A stretch of DNA of 34,762 nt from Chara braunii (taxonomy: Eukaryota > Streptophyta > Charophyceae > Charales > Characeae). The translations under genes were made by a program, and so were the position numbers. The notes under the pieces were generated by a model that was not told the DNA's origin, searched no databases, and was given only the letters and a program-made list of their open reading frames with translations. Below are positions 20,107 to 31,804 of the stretch, one piece after another. The first letter of the stretch is position 1. Each line of letters starts with the position of its first letter. The stretch lies in assembly GCA_003427395.1 (NCBI GenBank), contig BFEA01000991.1:140395-175156 (forward strand). The letters are read 5' to 3'.

Positions 20107-21671
20107 GTGTTGTGGCCGATCCAGCACAGGATAGAGATAGAGCCTGGCAGTGGAATTCCCAAGGGAGCCGTCTATAGGATGTCCCCTAGAGAGTTAGAGG
20201 AGTTGCGCAAGCAGTTGGACAAGCTTCTTGAGAAAGGTTGGATCAGGCCCAGTTCGTCTCCTTTTGGACAATTCTGTTTGTCCCCAAGAAGGAAGGAGAG
20301 TTGCGCATGTGTATAGACTATAGGGGTCTGAATGCGATTACAATCAAGAATGTTGAACAATTGCTCAGGATAGACGATCTCTTAGATCAGGTGCAGGGTT
20401 GCAAGTATTTCTCAAAAATAGATTTGAAGTCCGGTTATCATCAGATAGAGGTTCATCCTGATGACCAGTATAAGACTGCGTTCCGGACTAGGTATGGGCA
20501 TTATAAGTTCATAGTGATGCCCTTTGGACTGACCAATGCTCCAACGACATTTCAGCGACGTATGAATGATCTGTTCGGGCCGTGGTTAGATAGATTTGTC
20601 GTAGTATACTTAGACGATATCCTAGTATTCAGTAGGACCCTCCAGGAGCACCAGGGTCATCTGAGGCAGGTCTTGGATAAGCTGAGAGAAACTAACTTCA
20701 AGATCAATGCAAAGAAGTGTGAGTGGGCCAAGACACGAGTCCTGTACTTGGGCCACGTGTTAGACGGAGATGACATTAAGCCAGAGGACAATAAGATCGC
20801 CGCAATTAGAGACTGGCCGACACCCTGCACATTGACAGAGTTGCGGTCGTTTCTGGGCCTAGCTAATTACTACAGGAAGTTCGTGAGGAACTTCTCTACT
20901 ATTGCCGCTCCCTTGCGCAGGTTGCTCAAGAAAGAGGTGATCTGGCAATGGGATAAAGACTGCACGTCTGCGTTGAAGAAATTAAAGCGTGCATTGATAG
21001 AGTATCCTGTCCTCAAGGTAGCAGATCCGTCTTTACCATTTGTCGTCACCACGGACGCGAGTCAGTATGGAATAGGCATCGTGTTACAGCAGGACGACGG
21101 CAATGGCTACAGACCCATAGAGTTCATGTCAGCGAGGATGCCATCAGAGAAGGTTGCTACCTCGACGTACGAGAGGGAACTCTACGCTCTCAGGCAGGCT
21201 TTAGAGCATTGGAAGCATTACCTGCTTGGGAGGCACTTCAAGGTGTACTCCGACCACGAGACGCTTAGATGGTTGAAGACACAGGTCAAAATGACGCCTA
21301 AGTTGACTAGGTGGGCCGCCGAGATAGACCACTATGACTTTGAGCTCAAACCAGTTAAGGGTAAGTACAATGTAGTTGCGGATGCTCTGAGTAGGAGATC
21401 GGACTACTTTGGAGCCATAGTTCACTATCTAGACATAGGGAGTGACCTGCAGGACAAAGTTAGACAGGTGTATGCGCAGAACCCTATCTATAATGACCTC
21501 CTCAAGAGAGTTAAGGAGGCCCCAGAAACAGATCCAGATTATCACACTACAGAGGGCTTACTATTTGAGAAAACTAATGTAGTCGACTGCCTATGCATTC
21601 CCAACAGTGAGGAAATCCGCAGTCTGATCCTAGGGGAATGCCATGATACAAAGAGACACTTTGGTTGGTAG
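20107..21671 (+). pseudogene. Ty3 reverse transcriptase and RNase H (element 2)
   Basis: The RT lead-in (20107-20316; EIEPGSGIPKGAVYRMSP) shifts frame at about 20270 into a 477-codon open segment. RT motifs in order are DYRGLNAIT (about 20310), FSKIDLKSGYHQI (catalytic Asp, about 20412), FGLTNAPTTFQ (about 20524) and YLDD at 20607-20618. RNase H follows with VTTDASQYGIG (Asp 21054-21056), YERELYAL (about 21171) and YSDHETL (about 21249). The segment ends with VVADALSRRSDY and the start of the integrase zinc finger. It copies RNA to DNA and removes the template. The catalytic residues are intact; only the N-terminal frameshift and the TAG at 21669 break it. Confidence 0.95.
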
Positions 21672-22470
21672 AAGACTTTGGTCAATCTTACGCACGCATA
21701 CACCTGTACAGGAATGAAGAACGACTGGCAGTGCACAGAGTATGTCCGCAGTTGTAAAGTCTGTCAGAGGAACAAGACCACAACCCGTGCCCCTCTCGGT
21801 CTTCTCAGACCCTTGCCCATTCCAGACCAGCCTGGACATTCAGTCTCCATTGACTTCATGGATGCCGGTGTCAAGAGTAGACACGACAAGAGCCAAGTCA
21901 TGGTCGTAGTTGATAGGTTTAGCAAGTATGCTATTTTTGTTCCTTTGCCCGCAGAGGCGCGCAAAAAGTTAGTGATACAGAAGTTCTTTGATTTTTGGGT
22001 TAGAGTGAACATGGAGTCCCGTTGTCCATAGTTAGCGATAGAGATGATTGCTTCACCAGTCAGAACTGGCAGGAAGTCATGAGAGTTTATGGATCCAAGT
22101 TGCTGATGTCGTCTGACCGTCATCAAGAGACTAACTGTCAGACAGAGCAGATGAACAAGATCCTGCAGCAAGTTTTGCGCATGTACATTAGACCCTTAAC
22201 TAGGACGAGATGTTACCCAAGGTAGCCAGCACATACAATAACAATGTACATTTGTCTACCTGTCGCACTCCCATCGAGTTACATAAGTCCTTTAGACCAC
22301 ATAGACCGTTTGAGGGACTTAACCGGGATCAGGCTCATAGGCTACCGCCCCGTACCAGGGAGTTCACAATACAGCATGAGAAAGAGATAGCCACTGTTGT
22401 TGAAAACCTCAGGAAGGCCCAACACCGAATGATAGAACAGGCTAATAAGCATCGTCGCCCATCGCAATGA
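21639..22470 (+). pseudogene. Ty3 integrase zinc finger and catalytic core (element 2)
   Basis: The zinc finger ECHDTKRHFGW...CKVCQRNK spans about 21637-21774, interrupted by a TAG at 21669-21671. The core residues are Asp in SIDFMDAG (21852-21854), Asp in IVSDRDDCF (22037-22039, after a frame change near 22005) and Glu in CQTEQMNK (22145-22147). The last two are separated by 35 residues, the classic D,D(35)E of retroviral-type integrases. Another frame change near 22200 leads to YNNNVHLSTCRTPIE. The enzyme would insert the cDNA; all three catalytic residues survive although the frame is broken. Confidence 0.92.
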
Positions 22471-22938
22471 TTTCATGTTGGCGACCTGGTCTAGGTCAAG
22501 TCTAAGGAGTTTGCACCTGAGGAGAACATCTCGCAGAAGTTACTGTCTGCATATAGAGGACCGTGGCCGGTTCTGGAAGTTAAGGGCGGAGAGGATGGGC
22601 CGTCCTACACTATAGAGATCCCAACACACCTCCACACCTACCCTGTGTTTCACGCCTCAAAGTTACTGTCGTGTGTCACAAGTCAGCATTTTCCCTCTAG
22701 ACGGTCCATGATCCCTCCAGACATGGACGAAAGATATGGCATTGACGGCATTGTAGGTGAAGATGTATTCCGAACAGGGGGTAGAGGTCGTCCACAGAAA
22801 CAGTATAAGGTCCGGTTTGCTTATCAAGAGCCTGAGGATGACCGCTGGTTCACTAGAGCAGAACTTTTAGAGACAGCTCCCGATATAGTTAGAGCCTATG
22901 AAAGAGACCAGAGAGGTAAAGGTCCAGCCTTGGACTGA
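22471..22938 (+). pseudogene. Integrase C-terminal domain and chromodomain (element 2)
   Basis: After a TGA (22468-22470) and a TAG (22492-22494) the frame gives FAPEENISQKLLSAYRGPWPVLEV (about 22510-22580) and IPTHLHTYPVFHASKL (about 22620-22665), the usual C-terminal integrase fold. YGIDGIVGEDV..GRPQKQYKVRF.. EPEDDRWFTRAEL..AP then follows to the stop at 22936. That tail has the layout of a chromodomain (aromatic cage region, YKVRF strand, W-T-R-EL helix) and assigns the element to chromoviruses. It is thought to bind methylated histone tails and steer integration. Confidence 0.88.
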
Positions 22939-22976
22939 GTTATTCTCGAAGGACCTCGAATATAGGCCGGCATGAG

Positions 22977-23884
22977 TGAAACGGTATTCACCAATTCGCA
23001 GTAGCTGATGCAGACCCCAAGGCTCGATCCCTAGTCCCCACCTTACCTGTGTACAATATCTGTGTCGGCCCTTGGAGTTGAACCCGTGACCTGTGTATTT
23101 GTAACAGTGGTAGGCTGTCGTAGGGTCCAAAGGTCGCAGGGGTTCGATCTGTAGACCTGTCGAGTAGGAGTCTTAGTCAAGTCTAACAGTGGTAGCTGCT
23201 ACAGTCCAGAAGGGTCAAGGTAATAGCTGCTACAGTCACGAAAGGCCAAGTCCACGGCCTTCCGGAAGGTCCCAGAAGTGGCCTTTTGAAGTTGCCCACG
23301 TTTAGACCGAGGCAAGTGGGCAAGTGGCGAGGCAAGTGGGCAAGTGGTGGAGTCTACCCGTGCTGAGTCAACAGTCTCATTTCCCAGTCAGTCCTAGTCC
23401 AGTCCAGCAAGTACCGTATGGGACTGTGTGCACTTCGGGCATGGGAAAGGGTCAGACCAACGCACTGCAGAAGTATAAATCGAGAGGCAGCGCCCAGCCA
23501 TTCATTCATTCCTGCGTGAGCCATGCGGAAGCGCTGCCACAACAACTTGTGCGAGGAGGTCTGCGGTGAGCCCGAAGACGAAGTGGGCAGAGAGACGAAG
23601 CTTAGCCATAGTGATAGGGTAGCGGCGGCCATAGCCGCCATAGCTGTAGTTAGAGTTCAGTGTGTGCGTGTGTGTGTGAGAGTTCAGAGAGACACGTGTG
23701 GGATATCCAGGGTGATCCACTGTATGCGAACAGAGAGTTGTATGGGCGCTATGTCGCCATAGCCATTGGAAGTGAACTCGTATCTGGGTTGCCATATCTC
23801 TGAGTACTGAGTGGGCGCATGTCGCCAGTTTGCTGCGCTACTGTTTGCATGCATATAAAGTGTGAATGAAAGCAAGTCTGATTG

Positions 23885-23886
<2 letters not shown>
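22977..23886 (+). repeat. Right LTR of element 2
   Basis: Matches 14880-15807 with scattered differences and a short deletion in the GTAGCTGCTACAGTCC repeat area. It keeps a TATAAAT at 23474-23480 where the left LTR has TGTAAAT, and a perfect GGCGGC-CATA-GCCGCC hairpin at 23624-23639. Confidence 0.95.

Positions 23887-23952
<66 letters not shown>
23887..23952. repeat. (AT)n microsatellite at the element 2 insertion site
   Basis: About 33 AT units directly after the right LTR. The first five bases equal the ATATA before the left LTR, so the tract may be the expanded right-hand copy of the target site, or the element landed in a pre-existing AT run. Confidence 0.95.
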
Positions 23953-23956
<4 letters not shown>

Positions 23957-24439
23957 AATGTTATTGGTTTCATGTCTTCTATTTTGTCCGATAATTAATT
24001 AATTAATAATTAATTAATTTGTATTGTTTTATGTGTTTCCTGTAACAGTTTGAAGAACTGAGGCCGAACTATTCGATAAAAGGATAACCTTACCTTTAAC
24101 CCCCTCCAATAAATCATGTGTTTCATTTTTAGATACGACACTCAAAACATAATAAAAAAAAAAAAAATGATATGCATTTCTTTCTTTTCAATTTATCGAT
24201 GTTGTCCAGGAACAAAACTACCTCTCGGTCGGTGGATTGCGCGTGATGGACTGATTGAATTACCCTGGGGCCTGGGAATCTCATATGGTCCCCTTGAAAT
24301 GGATGAAGAAGGCTTTGTAAAATCCTGTGTTCGCCTGACAAGGTTTTATGGGGGCACGCCGAAGCATTATTTCGGGGCTTGATGGTGGTATGGAGTACCG
24401 TGCCACCCTTCGACATGATGCTTTACACATGACGTACCG

Positions 24440-24474
<35 letters not shown>

Positions 24475-24536
24475 AAAAAAAAATAATAATAAAAAAAAAA
24501 TAAAATAAAATCAGTTGTATGTCTGTTGGTCTTTTT
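23953..24536. other. AT-rich spacer with one exon-like fragment
   Basis: (TTAA/ATTA)n words near 23990-24020, an A13 tract near 24157, (AC)n at about 24443-24470 and A-rich DNA to 24520. Between a CAG acceptor-like site (about 24210) and 24380 an open frame reads TKLPLGRWIARDGLIELPWGL and on to MDEEGFVKSCVRLTR, which is non-repetitive and protein-like. I recognise no family. It may be a gene fragment. Confidence 0.4.
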
Positions 24537-24594
24537 CCTGTTGTCTGTCCTCCTGAGTTTTTTCTCCTGTTGTCTGTCCTCATGAGTTTTTTCT
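24537..24594. repeat. 29-bp tandem duplication
   Basis: Two adjacent 29-bp units starting CCTGTTGTCTGTCCTC and ending GAGTTTTTTCT, with one mismatch (C/A) between them. Confidence 0.95.
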
Positions 24595-25499
24595 AAGTAG
24601 TTTTTGTGTGCCCAACGGAGCACCCTCGAGCAGTGCTAAACAGTCGGTGGTTCCTCGTTTGGAGTGCCTACTGCACTCTTATGGGGGCTGCTCAGTTCGG
24701 GTTGTCTGTGTTGCCTATGGGTGATGACGGATGCTCGTCGCAGTGACTCCCTGGCTCAGTGGGTGGTGGGAACCAACAGTCTGCGGGGTTCAATTGTGAT
24801 GTGAGTAGGTCATGTGCTGCTTTGCTCCGTATTGGATGTGTGGACGTCCTCGTCGGCGCTCCGCCACTGCCCTGCTGCCTGTCCCGCTTGCTTCACATGT
24901 GGTTCTCTGTAGGTTTATGTGTTCGCTGTGCGGTGTGGCCGTGTTGTTGGTGTTACCTTGCGCTTCGCTGCTTGAAGTTCGCTCCCGTGCTGCTCATCCG
25001 CTGGTCGTGCCTTCCGTGTTTGCCGCTTGTGTGCCCCGTAGGTTGGTTGCCTTGTTGTTGGTGCCTTGTGTTCCGTTCCACAGTTGCCGAGCTGCTGTTC
25101 CGCTCGCTCTGTTGTTCCCTGCAGTGCTGTTGCCTTGCTCGTGTTGTCTTGTGCTTCACGACATGGTTGCCACGCTGCATGCCCTGTGTGCCATGTCGTT
25201 CCTTGCAGTCATTTTTGGCGTTGTGCAGCCGTGTTGCCTCTACTGTGTTGCCTGGTGCTCCACAGGGGTACTGCCCACTGCTATGTCCCGCTTGGGAACA
25301 GTCTGCCTTCAACATGGGTTAAAGGGTTCATGACCCAAACCATCTAATACGGGAAATCGATTCCGTAGATTGTCGACGGTTCGGCCTCCTGATGAGTCGG
25401 TGCAACTCCGATGAAACAATCTTTCATCATTTTTGTTTTTTTCCGTCGTTGTCTGTTTTATACTTGGATTTTTTTTTGTGCTGTTTTTGCATTGTCGTT
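24595..25499. other. Cryptically repetitive GTTGCC/CTGTTG-rich DNA
   Basis: From about 24820 to 25300 the plus strand is enriched in TGTTG, GTTGCC and CTTGTG words. This yields several overlapping open frames of 93-187 codons in different frames, all Cys/Leu/Val-rich. Because long frames coexist in two or three phases and on the opposite strand, I read this as composition, not coding. Confidence 0.5.
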
Positions 25500-25775
25500 G
25501 TTTGGCTTGCTGCTGTTTTCCTTGCTACCTTATGCTGTTTGCTTGCCCATTCATCTACCCCATGCCTTTCACCCAGTGTGCTTTGTTGTTTTGTGTTGTT
25601 TGTCTTGTGTCGTTTGTTTGTCCACCTGCCTCCCCCGTGCCCTCCAGCCTTTAGGCTTTGCTGCTTTGTGTTGTTTGTCTTCGGCATGCTGTCTGTTTGG
25701 AGCAACATAGGCCCTGTGTCTTTTCTCTGCCCACCCGCCTTCCCAGTGCCCTCCATCCTGTGTCCTTTGTTGAGG
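25500..25775. repeat. About three decayed copies of a ~100-bp tandem unit
   Basis: CTGCC..CCCGTGCCCTCCA..CTTTG[CT]TG..TTGTGTTGTTTGTCTT-like blocks recur near 25540, 25630 and 25728 with many changes. They also explain the overlapping Cys/Phe-rich open frames between 25392 and 25985. Confidence 0.6.
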
Positions 25776-25827
25776 CTTGTCGTTCTATGTCTTAGGGCGT
25801 TGTTAGACACTCCTTGGGGACGTGATT

Positions 25828-25945
25828 CCAAGGATTTTGTCTTTGTTCCACCTGTCCTCAGAGATGAAATCGGAAATGAAAATGTGAAAACAGTCCGAGG
25901 ACAAATCCTTGGGCTCCGAGGATTTCCCAGCCAAATCGTCCTCGG
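25828..25945. repeat. Nested inverted repeats
   Basis: CCAAGGATTTTGTC (25828-25841) faces GACAAATCCTTGG (25900-25912), and CCGAGGA (25916-25922) faces TCCTCGG (25939-25945). It could be a small foldback element or MITE remnant; no target duplication was identified. Confidence 0.6.
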
Positions 25946-25999
25946 CTGTATTTTTATAAAAAAATACACACAAAGAATTGTATAAACNTTGTTCGAAAG

Positions 26000-26170
26000 C
26001 TCTTTTGTTCAATAGAATTCTAATTTTATTATATTATAGTTTCATTCATGAATATTGTATTAATGAATCTATAATAAAAACAATAAATCATTATTATAGG
26101 ATATAATGAATATGAAATTCAAATATGATATAATAGATTAATGATAATTCAGGAGAGAAATTGTTCTCTC
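26000..26170. other. AT-rich block ending in a perfect hairpin
   Basis: About 150 bp of very AT-rich sequence (ATTAATGAAT-like words) switches abruptly at about 26150 to GC-balanced sequence. GAGAGAA-ATTG-TTCTCTC at 26153-26170 is a perfect 7-bp hairpin, and CCGTG-TTT-CACGG follows at 26196-26208. There is one N at 25987. Confidence 0.55.
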
Positions 26171-28284
26171 GCGAGGTCCTTCGGGGCCCGAGGATCCGTG
26201 TTTCACGGAGAGGAGAGGGCATGCACGTAGAGAGACGTTACAACCAAGAATTTGGATCGTGGCCGCACCCTATTGGTTGAAAGTCTGAAGCACAATTTTT
26301 TTTCTTTTTTGTTCCTTTTTTTTCCTGACATTGCTCCGCGGACGAGTCCTGAAAAGGATGCTCGCCCCCGATCAGGGACGTACCGTACGGAGGCGCCGTA
26401 GCGCTCAATGTCGGTAACGCTTCGCGCATCTACCTTAGGGTTTCTCACGTACGCGGAGCTCACCTGCCATGCCCCGGAGCGCGTAGCACGGGAAAGGCGG
26501 TTTCCTTAGTGTTGACCATGGAGGTTGAGCAAGAGGAATAGAGCTTGTCCATAGCTTAGAAAGGCGGGGGGAGGTGTCGGGCGAGGCATTTGGATACACC
26601 AGAAGCCCAGATACCAGGGTCAGAGGATTAGCTTCCGATGAACTGTGTGAGCATACCTGAACCGAAGAACGCTGTTATAGAGCGTCCTTCCGATGGAATA
26701 TTCCAGAACTAGTTATTTTAGACTGTGTGCATCAAGCCGGCTATCTCGCTGCGGCGAAACCGGAGCAATGCACAAGTAGTGAATGCATATGGAAGTGTCG
26801 ATAATTCCTATATGGGTGAGTTGATGGAAAACACGAGGAGATTTCTCGGTTTTCCCGTACGTGAGTGCAGAAGATGAAAACGGATATAGTGGAGCGTTTC
26901 CCTATTCGTCCGGTACAGAAGAGGGCGGTAGGAGACTCGGAAGACAAAGTGAGATAACAGTAAGACACGGGTTAAAATATAAGGCTTTAGCAGGGGGTGA
27001 GTCCAAGGTGGGCAGAGGAAGGAGCAGGTGGAGGAGCACTACCTACCTACCTCCGCGAAGCAGCAGGTTGAAAGGCGGCTTGTGTACTTCACTACGCGGT
27101 AAGGTGAAAACATAGGTTCAAGACCCAAGGCGGCGGCGAGACCACGCGTTATCCGGAGAATGACTCAGGAGGTAACTTCCCAATACGGAATGTATGCCTT
27201 TATGACAGTTGTATCACGTTCTTTTTGGCTTTCTGTTTTGGGCAGTTCACTGAGCGCTTTACTAATCTCGATCTTGTGGTTGCTTTAGTTATCCTAGTTG
27301 TTTTCTAGAGTCCTCTCAAGTAGAATAACATAAGATCTGACGGGGCAGTAGATTCCCTGTTTTAGGTATGTTTCGTCCAAATTTTAGGTCAAGAGTCATT
27401 GTTGCAAAATTTCTTGTCGGTATGTGGTTAGATACATGCAGAATCCGAAGGGCAAAGGGGGTGTGATCCCGCGGCCCTGGCTTGAGTCTTCTTTTTGCTT
27501 TTGCTAGTCACGGGCTCGGAAAGAGCCGTCGATTCTATGAGATCTGAATCTGTCGTATGCAATCTTTCGTCATAATTCCTCCATTTTCAGCTATTTTCGT
27601 TGGCTGGGCCTATCTTTTTCCCTTATTGTGGGACCCATGTCTTCCGAAACTCTACTCTGAGCAAAGTCTGAGAGAATAAAAGGGGGTGTAATCCTGCGTT
27701 GTTCGCCTAGATCCGTTCTTCTAATATGAGTTGTACAAGCCCCCAGGCCTGACGGGGATCCAGTCCCTACTGGATATTAAAAATCCCGGAAAAAGCAAAA
27801 CGCTAGGACATAGCCTCATTCAAGTTACTCGCTCCTGGTGGAGCACAAGCGGGCTCTTTGTCCATTAGTTCCCCACGGGTATTCCGGGCTGGGTCGGAGC
27901 TCATAATACTGGACGGGTCGGGGCTGCAGGGCATTTTCTTCTTTCCGACGGTGGAACGAATAGCCCGTCGGCTGCCTTCTGTCACCTGTCTTTAACATCG
28001 CCAGCTGGCCATCGGGTGTTTGGGTCCCAGGGTGTATCGCTGGATTATTTTATCGAGCGCGCCCCTGAGCACACGCTGTAAAGAGATGAAGAGTACGGAA
28101 AGTACAAGCTAGGCACCAACATTCACCTTAGTCACAGAGTGTTATCCCGTTCTCCTTTGTTGGGATAATACTGTAAGCCATCGCTCCCTGAAAAAGACCT
28201 CATGTTTGGCACAGGTTTTGTGGGTGGGCTTTAGCAGAGATAGGCCCGTAGGGTGTCGCCAGCTTCCCCAAAGCCCATGAACGA
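26171..28284. other. Hairpin-rich non-coding region of uncertain origin
   Basis: About 2.1 kb with balanced composition, few simple repeats and no credible gene, unlike the rest of the window. It holds strong stems such as GGAAAAC-A-CGAG / CTCG-GTTTTCC at about 26826-26857. It may be the 5' UTR of the LINE that starts downstream, or organelle-derived DNA with group II intron-like structure. I could not find a convincing intron domain V on either strand, so neither is claimed. Confidence 0.4.
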
Positions 28285-31200
28285 ATGCTCCCGAGAGCTT
28301 GGCGAAACCAGCTCTTCCTCAGAACTAGTCTTGGGCACTGTTTGCAGTTGGCCGATAACTGGCTCTTCACGCACGGGGAAGATAGAATGTTGAACGTACA
28401 ATACATAGACATGACGAGACACCTCCCTGAAGGGGAAGGAGAAGAGCTCGTAGCGGGAAAAGAAACCCCCCCCGGTAGTCAGGGCTTATCGTTTCAATGG
28501 GGCAGCTTCTCCCCCCACTGGCAGCAGACGTCGGAAAAAGGGTCAAATAAAGGAGGGAAAGGTATGAAAGGGAAGGGAAGAGGATCCAGAAGAGTTGGGC
28601 CCTCTGGGTTCAGTGGGGGAGGAGAGAATACAAAGGGAGGGACTGGGCAGGTGGCTAGCCAGGAGAAGGGAAGTGGTTCAGGTAGGGGGGGGGAGGGTCG
28701 AGGTACCAAGAGCAGGAGTCGGAGAAGGGTGAAAACCAGTGGGGAGGAAGGAAAGGAGGCAATGCAGGCAAAGCAGCCCCTCCGTACGTTAACTGGTTCC
28801 CNGNNGAAGACTCATCAGACGAGTCAGATGCCGAAATGGGGGATGATCACGAGCTTAACGCACCTGATAGCACGAAGGAACAAACAGGGGAGGGGGATGG
28901 AGAAAAAGGGGTGGAGCAGGTGCGACTGATGCTGGAAAGATGTTTTGACAGGCTAGTTATTCCAGACATGTCAAAATTCGCTAAATTCGAATCAAAAGGG
29001 AACACTGTCTCCATGACTCTACCCCCTGAGGTAGAACAGGCCCAGATCCAGTGGATGAAAGAAAATGCGGTAGTCGTATTTTTTCAGGGCAACTTCAAAT
29101 CGGTCACAGTTGAGCGTAAGGAGGAGTGCATTAGGAGTTTTGAAGAGGGCATCCTTCCAGCCAACCTTCACCACAAAGATCGGGGCAGAGTCCACCAGGA
29201 AGGGAGGAATCTCATGTCCTATTTCCCGAGGGACAAGTCCATGGTCGAAATGATGATTAACCTCAAGTATCACAAGGTTAAGGTGGCTGGTACAACCTAT
29301 AAAATGTCTTTCAAAACATGGATGACCCAAGATGAGATAGAACTCGAAAACATGGAAAACGAGGTCAGCAGAATCTGGATCATGGCACTGAGAGTTCCCT
29401 GGCTGGCTGTGCCTTTTGTGAGGTCCCAGTTGGAATTCAAGATTGGGAAAATCTGCAAACAATACCCCCCTGAGAGATATGATGATCTCCCTAAACTGAA
29501 CCACATAAAATTCGACATCCCCAGGGATCGGAGAAACGAAGTCCCGGACTCTTTGGAATGGCCTCAAGCTAACGGTAGGGTTCTCAAAATTCAGGTGGTT
29601 ACACATAACACTGACTGATGTTCTGCATGCAGAGACTATGGTCACAAAGCAGAGACCTGCCCGCAAAATACCAACAGATGCTCTCTTTGCAGAGAAGCAG
29701 GGCACAAATCGGACAAATGCCCGCTATCTATAGAAATTAACACGGTGAGACAAAGAGGTCCCATCCCGGGTGCAGTTGGTCCAAGGCAGATGGGGGTTCT
29801 TGGGGCCGAAGGCTTCTGGCCTGCGTTTGTCCATGGCAAAGGGGGCTTAAGGGCCGGGGCTTTAAGGTTGTACGAGAGCTTCGGAAGCAAGTCTCCCCAA
29901 AACCAGGCTGTTACACAGGGACAACTCTTCACATTTGGTGACCGGAACGAAGTCACCTCCACGAATCTGCAGAACGGCACGCCCACGGGTTCTGAAGGGA
30001 ATTTACCCTTGCCCCCCGGACTGCTGACCCAGGGGGTTGGAGCAGACACGCGCAAACAACAGCGGAAATGGCAGGTGGTTAGGGACAAAACAGTTCCTGA
30101 GGGTTCTCCAAAATCGCTTCCTTCAAACCGTAGCGATCAACCGGGCCCGCAGCAGCCGGGTCAGCTACAACCTGGTCCGACAGAACAGGGCAAGGAAACC
30201 GTTCCTGTTAATGAAGAGGTCAATCTGGATGCCAAAAACAGGGAGAATCAAGTAGGGGGGGGAGACTCCAATCCTGCTATTGGAGCCTCCTCCACAGGGT
30301 CTGCGGTGCAGGCCCCCGAAGCTGGTTCAGTTACTGGATCAGTTACAGGTCTCACCACAGAAGGGAGTGCCCTGACTCTCACAGTACCTGGGATACAGCC
30401 CTCCGCAGTAGGGGACTCAATGGGCTCAGCAATAGTGGTCGGAGCGGGTGACGCTGTAGCAGGGGCCCGGGGGGTATGCAGGTACCTGTTCAGCCTTCCA
30501 AAGGAGCGTCCTTGTCATCAAAAGATCAGTCTGCAGCTCCTCAAGCGGGGGAGGAGGTCAACCTTGCCTCCGCCCCAAACGCAGTAAACACTGCCACTGC
30601 TCACACGAATCAGAACCAGGATAATTTTGAAAACAAGATAGCCAGTGTCACGCAAAAAGTCACGCAAAAAATCAATACTGTGAAAAATGCTATCCTGAGG
30701 TTAGGTGGGGAAAACACGGGAACAGATCCCAAAGTCTCCGAAAAACAGATGCATGAACTGACGTGGGAGCAGGGAAGTTCAGTATTGACGGTAAGTGGAA
30801 ACCAGGTGACTGACTTTCAGCAGACGGTCGATCCTCCCGTCCAGTTAGGGACACTTCTCACTACGGGCAACAAGGTGAATGGACAAGTGTCCACAATGGG
30901 AACCTCAGCTTCCCCCACCCTCACAAGGGTGTTATCTTACGAGGAGGAACAGACCATGGAGGAGGAAACAGGAGGGAATGCACAGGATTCAGTCACAGAC
31001 AGCGCCCCTCAGTCAGGAGATTCGGATTCCACAGATGAGGATAGGCCTAATAAAGAAAAGAGAGGCCGCACTTCTTCTCCAGGGAAATCTGACAAAAACA
31101 TATCTGCAAAAGATCCCAGAAAACCCAAAGCTGCAAATGGGAAATCAATTTCCTCAAGGTATTTGGTTCCTCTCATTTGCAGAAAGACACAGAACGGAAT

Positions 31201-31804
31201 TCTGTTTCTCACCTACAAGATGGNCACTAATCTAAAATACCTGACCCCTAGCCCTGTGGAAGGGAATCCCTCTCAAACAGTTATGATGTCCAAGGTAAAG
31301 ACTTACCTTGGGATGAACGCGCCGGTAAGATTAGTGTCAGGGGTAGGTGCAAGGAGGGTTGTCAGAACAGGCAAAGGAGGTAATAAGGTCCAGCTTGTTT
31401 TGACAGCCTTCGATGTCAGATCAAGGGAAAACGATTTGGGGTTGGTGGCCAAGTCCAATGGCATCTGGTGTCCTTTAGAATGGATAAAAGACGAAAAGGT
31501 ACTTCATGCAAATATGGTATATACAGCCGAAGCCATCTCAGGAGATGTACTTATTGAGTACAATGAGCAACTTACTTCTGACCACAACCTCTTCTCAGAG
31601 CACTTTNANAGGATGTTGTCTTTCCCCTGGCAAAGTGCAGANGGAGGGGATGACAGAAAGCGGAAATCCAGCCTGGNATCTTCACANTTGAAATCGGCTG
31701 CTGATTTGTCGCTCAATGCACCGGAAGGCGAAACCATTTNTGTGTTTCNTCCGCCAGATTTCTCCNTGATCCAACATGCNNGGGCAACCCAATCNAATGA
31801 ATAA
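28285..31804 (+). pseudogene. LINE ORF1: Gag-like RNA-binding protein with two CCHC knuckles and a long C-terminal region
   Basis: ATG 28285 opens a first part with a Gly/Lys/Arg-rich basic stretch (about 28540-28740). It changes frame at an N cluster (28802-28805). The second part has an acidic run (DSSDESDAE), then a DUF4283-like region (FPRDKSMVEMMINLKYHKVKV, about 29223; WLAVPFVRSQLEFKIGKI, about 29400). A single in-frame TGA (29616-29618) stands directly before two zinc knuckles, CX2CX4HX4C at 29619-29660 and 29679-29720. A third frame begins after a G6 run (30469-30474), where one base appears to be missing, and runs to TAA 31802-31804. The total is ~1,170 codons, long for a plant L1 ORF1. 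ORF1 proteins coat LINE RNA as a chaperone. The last ~250 residues (SRYLVPLICRKTQNGILFL onward, about 31160-31800) form a region I cannot assign. Confidence 0.85.

Noticed and set aside
22990-23160. tRNA-like boxes in the element 2 LTRs (GGTTCAACTCC on the minus strand, GGTTCGATC on the plus strand)
   Set aside because: B-box-like words are present, but I could not fold a cloverleaf or find a matching A box, so no tRNA or SINE is claimed.
24759-25985. Several 90-197 codon open frames rich in Cys, Leu, Val and Phe
   Set aside because: Long frames coexist in several phases and on the other strand over cryptically repetitive DNA; no motif is seen.
26600-27200. Group II intron with domain V
   Set aside because: The hairpin-rich look suggested it, but I found no convincing domain V (AGC triad, GAAA loop) on either strand.
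29019-30088. Minus-strand frames of 228 and 148 codons
   Set aside because: They are antisense shadows of LINE ORF1, whose sense frame has clear CCHC knuckles.
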